Positions 1 to 7,664 of a DNA stretch of 17,704 nucleotides are shown in pieces (the first letter of the stretch is position 1; each line of letters starts with the position of its first letter). The position numbers and the translations under genes were made by a program. The stretch covers positions 1 to 17,704 of the forward strand of contig DGEC01000070.1 in the NCBI GenBank assembly GCA_002385745.1. Direction: 5' to 3'. The notes below the pieces were generated by a model. The model was not told the DNA's origin and did not search any database. It worked only from the letters and a program-made list of their open reading frames with translations. The DNA is from Firmicutes bacterium UBA3936 (GTDB taxonomy: Bacteria > Bacillota > Dethiobacteria > Dethiobacterales > Dethiobacteraceae).

Positions 1-15
1 TGTTACTGTTCAAAG

Positions 16-45
16 TTGCCGTGTTCCGGGCGGTTATGGTATAAT
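16..45 (+). promoter_or_regulatory. sigma-A promoter of gatCAB
   Basis: A -35 box TTGCCG (16-21) and a perfect -10 box TATAAT (40-45) are separated by 18 bases. Transcription would start near 52, about 30 bases ahead of gatC. No operator-like repeat is seen, which fits constitutive expression of a housekeeping operon. Confidence 0.75.
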
Positions 46-80
46 TTGCCCATGGAATTGCAGCGAGGGAGGTTAAGAGA

Positions 81-368
81 ATGGGTATTACAAGTGAGGA
101 AATTGTCCGGATAGCAGAACAGATCAAGCTGGAATTAACAGAGAACGAAATAAAGGAATTTGCGGAACACCTGCAAGTAATGCTGCAATATACGGAAAAA
201 ATCAGAAGTGCCGTGACGGAAAATGTTTCGCCTGCCGCTTATCTTTCATCTGAGAAAAATGTTTTCCAGGAAGACAAGCCTCGTCCGTGCCTGCCCCGGG
301 AGGCGGCTTTGGCCCATGCGCCGGAAGTGGAAGACGGCATGTTCCGGGTGCCGAGTGTAATTGAATAG
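81..368 (+). CDS. gatC: Asp-tRNA(Asn)/Glu-tRNA(Gln) amidotransferase subunit C
   Basis: This is the small subunit of the GatCAB amidotransferase. The enzyme converts misacylated Glu-tRNA(Gln) and/or Asp-tRNA(Asn) into Gln-tRNA and Asn-tRNA in the cytoplasm; GatC acts as a chaperone-like belt around GatA and GatB. The product is 95 residues, the usual family length. It opens with the typical helical segment (ITSEEIVRIAEQIKLEL) and ends in the family-like ED-GMFRVPSVIE tail, where most GatC proteins read FRVPKVIE or similar. The start is supported by AGGGAGGT at 66-73, seven bases before ATG. gatA follows after 12 bases and is clearly co-transcribed. Confidence 0.96.
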   Translation: MGITSEEIVRIAEQIKLELTENEIKEFAEHLQVMLQYTEKIRSAVTENVSPAAYLSSEKNVFQEDKPRPCLPREAALAHAPEVEDGMFRVPSVIE

Positions 369-380
369 GGGGAAGAAGAT

Positions 381-1856
381 ATGCTTGAACAATTAACTGT
401 TGCCGCAGCTCTGGAAAAGCTTGCCAATAGGGAAATAAGCGCCCGGGAGTTGACGGAGGCGGTGTTGACCCGCATTGACGACGTGGATAAATCTGTCAGG
501 GCATATATTACCGTAACAGGGGAAAGAGCCCTGCAAGCGGCGGAAAAGATTGATGAAAAACGGGCTAAGGGTGAAAACACGGGGCCGCTTGCCGGGGTGC
601 CGGTGGCGCTAAAAGACAACATTTGTACCGGCGGCGTGCTGACCAGCTGCGCTTCCAAAATGTTGGCAAACTTTATCCCGCCTTATGACGCCACGGTAGC
701 TTTGCTGCTGCAGGAAGCGGGCGCCATACTGGTGGGGAAAACCAATCTTGATGAATTTGCTATGGGTTCATCTACGGAGAGTTCCGCCTTCTTTACAAGC
801 CGCAATCCCTGGGATCTGACCCGGGTACCCGGCGGTTCTTCCGGCGGTTCTGCAGCTGCCGTGGCCGCTGATGAAACCCTTTTTTCCCTGGGTACCGATA
901 CAGGCGGCTCCATAAGGCAGCCCGCCGCTTTTTGCGGAATTGTAGGACTGAAACCTACATACGGGCGGGTTTCCCGCTTTGGGGTGGTTGCCCTTGCCTC
1001 CTCTTTGGACCATGTGGGCCCGCTGACCAAAGATGTTCGTGACTGCGCTTTGATTATGAATGTCATTGCCGGCCATGACAAAAATGACAGTACTTCCGCA
1101 GAACTTGCAGCGCCCGACTATACCTCCTTTTTAGGCAGAGAGATTAAAGGCCTGAGAATAGGCGTTCCTGTTGAATACTTTAACGCTGATATTGAAGACG
1201 GAGTGAAAAAGGCTGTCCGGAAAGCAATAGATGTTTTTGTTTCCCTGGGAGCGGAAGCGGAAGAAATATCCTTGCCCCATACCCAATACGCGCTGCCGGC
1301 CTTTTATATTCTGGCCGCGGCGGAAGCCTCCAGCAACCTGGCCCGCTATGACGGTGTGCAGTACGGATTGCACATGGCAGCTGCCAACCTGGATGATTTT
1401 TACAAAAAAAATCGCAGCGAGGGTTTCGGCAGCGAGGTAAAGCGGCGCATTATCTTCGGCACATATATCTTAAGCTCCGGGAATTATGACCATTACTACC
1501 TGAAGGCCATGAAGGTTAGGACGCTTGTCAAGGAAGATTTTGAGCGTGCCTTTGCCGGATATGACTTGATCCTCACACCTGCGGCTCCGACAACGGCCTT
1601 TAAAGCCGGTTCCGTAGAGGACCGGCTGCAGATGTACTTTAATGACAGCTGCACCGTTGCCGCCAACCTGGCAGGGCTGCCTGCAATTTCCCTTCCTTGC
1701 GGCTTTGCGGACGGTCTGCCTGTAGGTTTGCAGCTAATTGGCAAGCCCTTTGCCGAGGGGACCGTTCTCCAGGCGGCCTATGCCTATGAACAAAACAGCG
1801 GTTTGCCCAAAAGCAAACCGGCAGTAAAAGAAGCGGGGGGTGCGCTGCATGAGTAA
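381..1856 (+). CDS. gatA: Asp-tRNA(Asn)/Glu-tRNA(Gln) amidotransferase subunit A
   Basis: This is the glutaminase subunit of GatCAB, an amidase-signature enzyme that releases ammonia from glutamine (or asparagine) and channels it to GatB. At 491 residues it has normal family length. The Ser-cisSer-Lys triad is visible: Lys78 in VALKDNICT, Ser153 in the Gly/Ser-rich loop GGSSGGSAAA, and the nucleophile Ser177 in GTDTGGSIRQP. The C-terminal part keeps the conserved NLAGLPAISLPCGF and GLPVGLQLIG segments. A GGGGGAAG ribosome binding site lies just before the ATG and directly follows the gatC stop. The 3' end overlaps gatB by eight bases (ATGAGTAA), suggesting translational coupling. Everything looks intact. 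Confidence 0.97.
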   Translation: MLEQLTVAAALEKLANREISARELTEAVLTRIDDVDKSVRAYITVTGERALQAAEKIDEKRAKGENTGPLAGVPVALKDNICTGGVLTSCASKMLANFIPPYDATVALLLQEAGAILVGKTNLDEFAMGSSTESSAFFTSRNPWDLTRVPGGSSGGSAAAVAADETLFSLGTDTGGSIRQPAAFCGIVGLKPTYGRVSRFGVVALASSLDHVGPLTKDVRDCALIMNVIAGHDKNDSTSAELAAPDYTSFLGREIKGLRIGVPVEYFNADIEDGVKKAVRKAIDVFVSLGAEAEEISLPHTQYALPAFYILAAAEASSNLARYDGVQYGLHMAAANLDDFYKKNRSEGFGSEVKRRIIFGTYILSSGNYDHYYLKAMKVRTLVKEDFERAFAGYDLILTPAAPTTAFKAGSVEDRLQMYFNDSCTVAANLAGLPAISLPCGFADGLPVGLQLIGKPFAEGTVLQAAYAYEQNSGLPKSKPAVKEAGGALHE

Positions 1857-3279
1857 ATATGAAACTGTTATCGGCCTGGAAGTTCATGTCGAACTGGCCA
1901 CCAAAACTAAAATATTCTGTTCCTGTCCCACTGAATTCGGCAAAGCGCCCAATACCAATATTTGCCCGGTTTGCCTTGGCCTGCCCGGTACACTGCCCGT
2001 CTTAAACAAAAAGGCAGTGGAATATGCCATAAAGGCCGCCCTGGCGCTGAACTGCAGCATTGGCTCCTATACCAAGTTTGACCGCAAAAATTATTTTTAT
2101 CCTGATCTTCCAAAAGCCTACCAGATCTCGCAGTTTGACCGGCCCCTTGCTTCCGGTGGCTACCTGGAAATTGAGGCGGAGGGGAAGAAGAAGCGCATCG
2201 GCATCAACAGGGTGCACATGGAAGAAGATGCGGGCAAACTGGTGCATGCCGAAAGCGGCGCTTACTCACTGGCTGATTATAACAGGGCGGGAGTTCCGTT
2301 GATTGAAATTGTCTCGGAGCCGGATATAAGTTCACCGGCGGAAGCCAAGGCATACCTGGAAAAATTAAGAAGCATCATGTTGTATGCCGGTGTTTCCGAT
2401 GTGAAAATGGAAGAGGGGAGCCTGCGCTGCGATGCCAATATTTCCCTGCGTCCTGCCGGCAGCAGCAAATTAGGCACCAAAGTGGAAATAAAAAACATGA
2501 ATTCCTTTAAAGCTGTACAAAGCGCCCTGGAGTACGAAGTCAGGCGCCAGGCCGCAGAGCTGGATGCCGGTGGTGAGATTATCCAGGAAACAAGGCGCTG
2601 GGACGAAAACAGCGGGAAAACCTACTCAATGCGCTCCAAGGAAGAGGCGGAGGATTACCGCTATTTCCCCGACCCGGACCTGCTGCCGCTGCAGATAGAA
2701 AAGGAATGGGTGGAAGAAATTCGGCAGAGCCTGCCGGAAATGCCCGATTCCAGAAGAAAACGCTATATGGAGGATTATAATCTTTCCGCCTACGATGCCG
2801 AAGTTATTACGGCTACAAAATCCATGGCCGATTTCTTTGAAGCCACCCTGCAGGAATACAATGATGCCAAGGCGGTGGCAAACTGGCTGATGGGCGATAT
2901 TTCCAGGCAGCTTAATGCTGAAGGAGTGGAAATTGACCGGACAAAACTGACGCCGTCCCACCTGGCGGAGCTTTTAAAGCTTCAAGATAAAGGGACCATC
3001 AGCGGTAAAATCGCCAAAACTGTTTTTAGAGAAATGTTTGCCAGCGGGAAAATGCCGGCGCAGATAGTGGAAGAAAAGGGTTTGGTGCAAATCAGCGATG
3101 AAGGAGCCATTGCCGCCATTGTGGAGCAGGTGATAGCGGAAAACCCCGGACCTGTCTCCGATTACCGCAGCGGCAAGGAAAAGGCCCTTGGTTATTTGGT
3201 CGGCCAGGTAATGAAACTTTCCAAAGGAAAGGCCAACCCGCAGCTGGCAAATAAACTCCTGCGGGAAAAACTAAAGTGA
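1849..3279 (+). CDS. gatB: Asp-tRNA(Asn)/Glu-tRNA(Gln) amidotransferase subunit B
   Basis: This is the tRNA-binding kinase/transamidase subunit of GatCAB. It phosphorylates the glutamyl or aspartyl group on tRNA and transfers ammonia from GatA. I chose the ATG at 1849 (MSKYETVIGLEVHVEL, 476 residues), which overlaps the gatA stop. A GTG nine bases upstream would add three residues but breaks the conserved N-terminus. Four zinc-ligand cysteines are present at residues 24, 26, 39 and 42 (CSCP...CPVC). The catalytic core motifs DRKNYFYPDLPKAYQISQ and NRAGVPLIEIVSEPD are intact. The last ~150 residues match the helical GatB/YqeY tRNA-binding domain. The operon ends 15 bases later at a strong terminator. 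Confidence 0.97.
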   Translation: MSKYETVIGLEVHVELATKTKIFCSCPTEFGKAPNTNICPVCLGLPGTLPVLNKKAVEYAIKAALALNCSIGSYTKFDRKNYFYPDLPKAYQISQFDRPLASGGYLEIEAEGKKKRIGINRVHMEEDAGKLVHAESGAYSLADYNRAGVPLIEIVSEPDISSPAEAKAYLEKLRSIMLYAGVSDVKMEEGSLRCDANISLRPAGSSKLGTKVEIKNMNSFKAVQSALEYEVRRQAAELDAGGEIIQETRRWDENSGKTYSMRSKEEAEDYRYFPDPDLLPLQIEKEWVEEIRQSLPEMPDSRRKRYMEDYNLSAYDAEVITATKSMADFFEATLQEYNDAKAVANWLMGDISRQLNAEGVEIDRTKLTPSHLAELLKLQDKGTISGKIAKTVFREMFASGKMPAQIVEEKGLVQISDEGAIAAIVEQVIAENPGPVSDYRSGKEKALGYLVGQVMKLSKGKANPQLANKLLREKLK

Positions 3280-3293
3280 TTGTTGAAATGTAA

Positions 3294-3323
3294 AAAACGC
3301 CGGGCAAAGGCCCCGGCGTTTTT
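3294..3323 (+). terminator. Intrinsic terminator of gatCAB
   Basis: A 9-bp perfect stem, AACGCCGGG (3296-3304) with CCCGGCGTT (3312-3320), has a 7-base loop and is followed by a T run. Upstream As extend the pairing, so it could also work on the opposite strand. Confidence 0.9.
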
Positions 3324-3342
3324 GTTAACGCCTGTCACCGTC

Positions 3343-3370
3343 TTTCCAGCGGGGGAAAGTATGATATAAT
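3343..3370 (+). promoter_or_regulatory. Probable sigma-A promoter of the LuxR-type ATPase regulator
   Basis: A perfect -10 TATAAT (3365-3370) lies 16 bases after a weak -35 TTTCCA (3343-3348, 4 of 6 matches). The predicted start near 3377 gives a leader of about 40 bases. The weak -35 leaves room for an activator, but no obvious operator is seen. Confidence 0.6.
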
Positions 3371-3416
3371 GCTTATGTGTAGAAATATGCCGGATTTTGT
3401 TTAAGGGATTGAGCAT

Positions 3417-6400
3417 ATGAGAATGGCAGATGATAGAATGCAGGAAAATGAGTATTCACTGAAATTACGGCTGCAGAATATTCTGGTTGGCAGGGATAAT
3501 GAAATAGAAGCAGTTAAAATGCAATTCGACAGGGTATTGGAAGGCAATTCTGCCGTGACTGTATTGGCGGGAGAGGCCGGAATCGGGAAAACGGCACTTT
3601 TAAAAAGAGTTCTCCGGGACCTGCTAAAACTAAACGGTGTGTGTGTTTACGGCAAATTTGAACAGTACAAGGATAAAGGCCCTTATATCCCGGTGATTCA
3701 AATCATTGAGCAGATTACAAATCACATGCTGACACTTCCCGGAGAAAAACTTGACCGGCTTGTAAAGAAACTAAACAAAGAACTGGGAAAAGACAGCGCA
3801 TTAATCACCGGCATTGTTCCGCAAACTCAAAGAATTATGCGCGGTTCGGGAGGAATTAAGGACAGCGATTATCAAAAATTGCAAAGAAGACTGGAAAAGG
3901 CTTTTCAAATATTCATCACAATTGCCGCAAGGGAATTGTACCCTCTTGTCATTGCTGTTGATGATATTCAATGGGCCGATGCGCCTTCCTGGAATATTAT
4001 CAGAGCGGCAAGTGCCCCTCTAAACGAACATGACCTGTACCTTATCCTGGCTTGCAGGAATAATCTTGAAAAATACAGGGACAAAGTAAAATTAATGCTG
4101 GCTGAACTGTACGGCAAAAAGCACCTGCTGGAAATAAACCTGCAGCCCCTTTCTTATGAGGAAGTGAAAATAATTCTGAGGAAGGTTTTCAGCGGGTCTT
4201 TTCAAGACCTCTATAAACTGGCGCGGCTGGTTTACAGAAAGACCACAGGCAACCCCTTGTACATAAAACAGTTGATTAACCTGCTTCTGGACAATAAAGC
4301 TGTTTATCATGATTCCAATAAAAACAGCTGGTGTTTGGATTCCGGGAAGGCAAGAGAAGTTATGCTCCCGGATGCCAATGCCGATATTATCAGCAGCAAA
4401 ATAGAATGTTTGAGTTCCAAAGAAAGGCAGCTTCTGGAGATTGCTTCATGTATAGGAAGCCGCTTCAGCCGGCAGCTTTTAGACAGAATTATCAAGAATA
4501 AAATTGAGAAATGGGAAGACAGCCTGGAAAACCTGTGCCGTGCGGGTTTGATTGTTGAGGCTTTTGACCATTCCGGAAGAGGAGATGCCGGGGAATTTGA
4601 ATTTTTTCATGACCGGATTTACCAGTATGTTTATGATCATATAGAAGCTGAGAGAAAAGAACGGCTGCATTTTGCCATTGCCATGGAACTTCTGAACCAT
4701 CCGGACAAAGTCTATGTTGAAGAAAATCTACTGTCGATAACAGCGCATTTGTTGGAATGTAAAAATGTCATCAAAAAAAGGGGGCCGGGGGAAAGGCTGG
4801 TTGTTGACTTGTATTTTGCAGGCATCAAAGCCCGGCGGTCCGCAGCCTTTGAGCATGCCCGGAAGCTTTTTAAGCTGGGCGAGGAACTGCTGGGAAAAGC
4901 CTGCTGGACAAAAAATTATGAGCATGCCCTGAAAATAAAGCTTGAACTGGCGGAGTGCGAGTTTATTTGCGGAAACTATGAAGCCGCCAAGAACTGTTTT
5001 AAAGAACTGCAAAAGCATGCACTAAGCAAAGAAGACCGGACGGAAATCATTAAACGCTACCTGACCCTGTGCTCCTCTGCGGGCAGCCATGGCAAGGTAA
5101 TCGAATTGGGCTTTCAAGCGCTGAAACTCCTGGGGTTTAATATTAACGGCCAAATGCTTCCCTATCAGATTGCCAGGGAAGTCTTGCATGGAAAAATTCT
5201 CTTTCGCAGCAGCCGGCTCGAATTTATAAAAAATGCTCCTCTTATTACAGATAAAAGAATAGCCACCGCCCTGGAGATATTAACCATAATGGCTGCTGCA
5301 GCCAATATGACGGACGAAAAATTATTTGCCTTGATTGTGCTTAAGATTGGCAATTTATCGGCGAAATATGGCAATTCTCCCTATTCACCGCTGGGTTACG
5401 CCGCGTACAGCCTGGTGCTGGGGACGGTGATGGGCGATTTTAAAAATGCCCAAAAACTTAAGGATATTTCTCTGAACCTGGCGGAACTGTTTGCTGATGA
5501 TCAGTTTGGAACGGCTACTTATTTTTGCCTTGGCACATTCGTGGTTCACTGGCTTTCTCCCGTAGAGGAAAGCTTAAGCTGCCTCTATAGAGCCTTTGAT
5601 TGCGGAATACGGTCAGGGGACTACTTGTACTGCAGCTACACTTTGATTATGCTGGCAGAGATGAAATACTTATCGGGCGAGTCCCTAAATGAACTGGAGA
5701 AATTCCTTAAATTGCATGAAAAATATGTGCAAAGAATAAACAATGACATTCTGAAGCGTTCCTTTGCCATGTTTAAGGACCATATAAATATCTTGTCGCA
5801 GCCGGGCTTTTCACCCGGGGACAGGCTGGTCAAAGATAAGGAGATTGAAAGCCTGGGTACAAATGAAGCTATGATCTATTGTCTGCTGAAGATGCAAAGG
5901 CTGTACCTGGCAGGCAAGACAGAAGAAGCTTATAAACTGGCGCAAAAGTCTATTGGGCATTTAGGATCTGTAATGGGCAGTATTACCCAGGTGGATTTTG
6001 TGTTTTTCTATCTGCTTGTCTGCCTGGAATATTTGAAGGACAGGGGAAAAGAAGTATCGCGGCAGACGATGAAAGCTTGCCGGAAATACAGGAAGGCACT
6101 GGAGAAGTGGGCGCAGACAAATCCCGAAAACCATCTCGGGAAACACCTGCTTATACAGGCACTTCTTGCAAGTTTACACGAACGGCAGCAGGATGCCGCC
6201 AGGCTGTATAATGAAGCAATTGAACACGCAAAAAGGCGAAACAACCTTTTACTGGAGGCGCTGGCTAATTATCTTGCAGCCGGTTATTTCAGCGGCAACC
6301 CGAAAATAGCCGGTGTTTTTGCCCTGGATGCCTTCCGCCTGTTTGCCAAATGGGGCGCTGTTCGAATAGTTAAACGGGTTTGCAGGCAGTTCAAGATTGA

Positions 6401-7205
6401 CAGCGATTATGCTGCAGGCAAAGCAAATAGCGTGGAGGAAGAGGCAAAAGCTCCTGAAAATAACAGGCAAGCGGAAAAAATCTTTGAAGCAAGGGTAAAA
6501 GACCACCAGAAAAAGCTGGAAACACTGACACTGGAAGATGCTCATAAATATTTTCTGGACACGATTTGCCGGGAAACCGGGGCGGACTATTGTGCCATTC
6601 TGCTGGAAGAAGACGATATGCTAAAAACGGTCTATGAAAGCCGGGCCGGCCGGGCCGCAATAAAATATCCCGCCGGTCTTGACCCGGAACAGTCCGAGCA
6701 CTTGCCCAAGAAAGTCATTCGTTATGCCGGCAGAACATTCGAGGAAGTTGTTATTAACGCCAAACCGGAGGATGGCCCCTTTGCCGGCGATGACTATATC
6801 AAAAAAAGGCCGGCAATCTCAATCATTTGCCTGCCGCTGAAATATAATGATATTTTTACCGGTTTGGTCTATCTTGAAAGCCGGAAAAACAATTGCTTTA
6901 GTTCATCGACAGTGGAATATATAAAGCGGCAGTCCTTTTATCTTGTCGCCAGGCGGGCGCTGGAAAGCGAGAAGGGCGGCAGCGGCAAATCGTTTATCAA
7001 TCAACAAGTGAAAGAGCAACTGACTGAGCGGGAAATGGAAGTGCTTTACTATATGGCACTGGGGATGACTAACAAAGAAATCGGGAAAAAACTCTGCATC
7101 TCCGCCAGTACGGTCAAGACACATACCGTGAACCTGTACGGCAAGCTGGAGGTAAACAGCAGAGTGCAGGCAGTAGCAAAGGCAAAGACCTTAGGGTTGA
7201 TATAG
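3417..7205 (+). CDS. Large ATP-binding LuxR-family (LAL) transcriptional regulator with GAF domain
   Basis: This is a 1262-residue cytoplasmic, signal-controlled transcription factor of the STAND/MalT type. Residues ~24-290 form an AAA/NACHT-like ATPase with Walker A GEAGIGKT (52-59) and Walker B ending in DD at 182-183, followed by IQWAD. Residues ~330-450 resemble the winged-helix part of STAND ATPases. Residues ~470-1010 are helical and TPR-like. A charged stretch (~1010-1040) leads into a GAF-type sensor (~1040-1185). The protein ends with a LuxR/GerE HTH (1202-1262; LTEREMEVL, NKEIGKKL, STVKTHTVNLYGKL). AAGGGA at 3403-3408 supports the ATG at 3417; the ATG at 3423 is possible. It is longer than a typical ~900-residue LAL protein because of the inserted GAF domain. 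It is monocistronic, between a promoter and a terminator. Ligand and targets are unknown; the downstream surface genes are candidates by position only. Confidence 0.9.
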   Translation: MRMADDRMQENEYSLKLRLQNILVGRDNEIEAVKMQFDRVLEGNSAVTVLAGEAGIGKTALLKRVLRDLLKLNGVCVYGKFEQYKDKGPYIPVIQIIEQITNHMLTLPGEKLDRLVKKLNKELGKDSALITGIVPQTQRIMRGSGGIKDSDYQKLQRRLEKAFQIFITIAARELYPLVIAVDDIQWADAPSWNIIRAASAPLNEHDLYLILACRNNLEKYRDKVKLMLAELYGKKHLLEINLQPLSYEEVKIILRKVFSGSFQDLYKLARLVYRKTTGNPLYIKQLINLLLDNKAVYHDSNKNSWCLDSGKAREVMLPDANADIISSKIECLSSKERQLLEIASCIGSRFSRQLLDRIIKNKIEKWEDSLENLCRAGLIVEAFDHSGRGDAGEFEFFHDRIYQYVYDHIEAERKERLHFAIAMELLNHPDKVYVEENLLSITAHLLECKNVIKKRGPGERLVVDLYFAGIKARRSAAFEHARKLFKLGEELLGKACWTKNYEHALKIKLELAECEFICGNYEAAKNCFKELQKHALSKEDRTEIIKRYLTLCSSAGSHGKVIELGFQALKLLGFNINGQMLPYQIAREVLHGKILFRSSRLEFIKNAPLITDKRIATALEILTIMAAAANMTDEKLFALIVLKIGNLSAKYGNSPYSPLGYAAYSLVLGTVMGDFKNAQKLKDISLNLAELFADDQFGTATYFCLGTFVVHWLSPVEESLSCLYRAFDCGIRSGDYLYCSYTLIMLAEMKYLSGESLNELEKFLKLHEKYVQRINNDILKRSFAMFKDHINILSQPGFSPGDRLVKDKEIESLGTNEAMIYCLLKMQRLYLAGKTEEAYKLAQKSIGHLGSVMGSITQVDFVFFYLLVCLEYLKDRGKEVSRQTMKACRKYRKALEKWAQTNPENHLGKHLLIQALLASLHERQQDAARLYNEAIEHAKRRNNLLLEALANYLAAGYFSGNPKIAGVFALDAFRLFAKWGAVRIVKRVCRQFKIDSDYAAGKANSVEEEAKAPENNRQAEKIFEARVKDHQKKLETLTLEDAHKYFLDTICRETGADYCAILLEEDDMLKTVYESRAGRAAIKYPAGLDPEQSEHLPKKVIRYAGRTFEEVVINAKPEDGPFAGDDYIKKRPAISIICLPLKYNDIFTGLVYLESRKNNCFSSSTVEYIKRQSFYLVARRALESEKGGSGKSFINQQVKEQLTEREMEVLYYMALGMTNKEIGKKLCISASTVKTHTVNLYGKLEVNSRVQAVAKAKTLGLI

Positions 7206-7217
7206 TTAAAAATTAAC

Positions 7218-7246
7218 AGCCCCGCTAATATGCGGGGTTATTTTTT
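7218..7246 (+). terminator. Intrinsic terminator after the LuxR-type regulator
   Basis: The stem CCCCGC (7220-7225) with GCGGGG (7232-7237) encloses a 6-base loop and is extended by a G-T and an A-T pair. It is followed by TTATTTTTT. Confidence 0.85.
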
Positions 7247-7328
7247 CGCAAAAATCATCCATTTGGTGGAGGTAAATAAAAACTGTTTTTGTACAATAAA
7301 AAGTGAAAAAACCGCGGGAGGTCCGGTT

Positions 7329-7571
7329 ATGTGTCCACTTATAGGAGAAGTGCGACTTTTCCCTTACGGTAAAATACCAGCCGGCTGGCTCGCCTGTGCA
7401 GGTCAAACATTGTATATCACTGCATACCCGAGGCTTTATATGCTTATTGGCACCAGGTTCGGCGGTGACGGAAAACAGAATTTCAAGTTGCCGGATCTGC
7501 AAAAAAAATCGCCGGACAACATGATCTACTGCGTAGCAGTAGAAGGCGAATTCCCGGATGTATGGGAGTAG
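7329..7571 (+). CDS. Short phage tail collar domain (MdpB-like) protein
   Basis: This 80-residue protein has the tail-collar fold signature of microcystin-dependent-protein (MdpB) and phage tail-tip proteins: IGEVRLFPYG, the P-GW-CAGQ motif, LYMLIGTRFGGDG, then FKLPDL. It ends with YCVAVEGEFP, which resembles the closing strand of full MdpB proteins (often YCIALQGIFP). The glycine-rich middle repeat that brings MdpB to ~170-190 residues is absent. The start is set by GGGAGGT (7316-7322), six bases before ATG 7329; an upstream in-frame ATG at 7230 lies inside the terminator and is not used. No signal peptide is seen, and no other phage genes surround it. The next gene follows without a terminator, so co-transcription is possible. 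Function is not established: candidates are a surface adhesin-like unit or a relic of a tail fibre. Confidence 0.8.
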   Translation: MCPLIGEVRLFPYGKIPAGWLACAGQTLYITAYPRLYMLIGTRFGGDGKQNFKLPDLQKKSPDNMIYCVAVEGEFPDVWE

Positions 7572-7664
7572 GCGCAGTGTTTTTCAGTTTTTTGATTGGA
7601 GGTGTAAACTTTTTACTGCTGCTGAAGCAAGGTTTGCAGTTCTAAAACAGGGAGGTTGACAAGG

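Noticed and set aside
7230..7328. Upstream N-terminal extension of the tail-collar protein
   Set aside because: The ATG at 7230 lies in the terminator hairpin of the previous gene. The extension has no domain character, while ATG 7329 has an excellent ribosome binding site.
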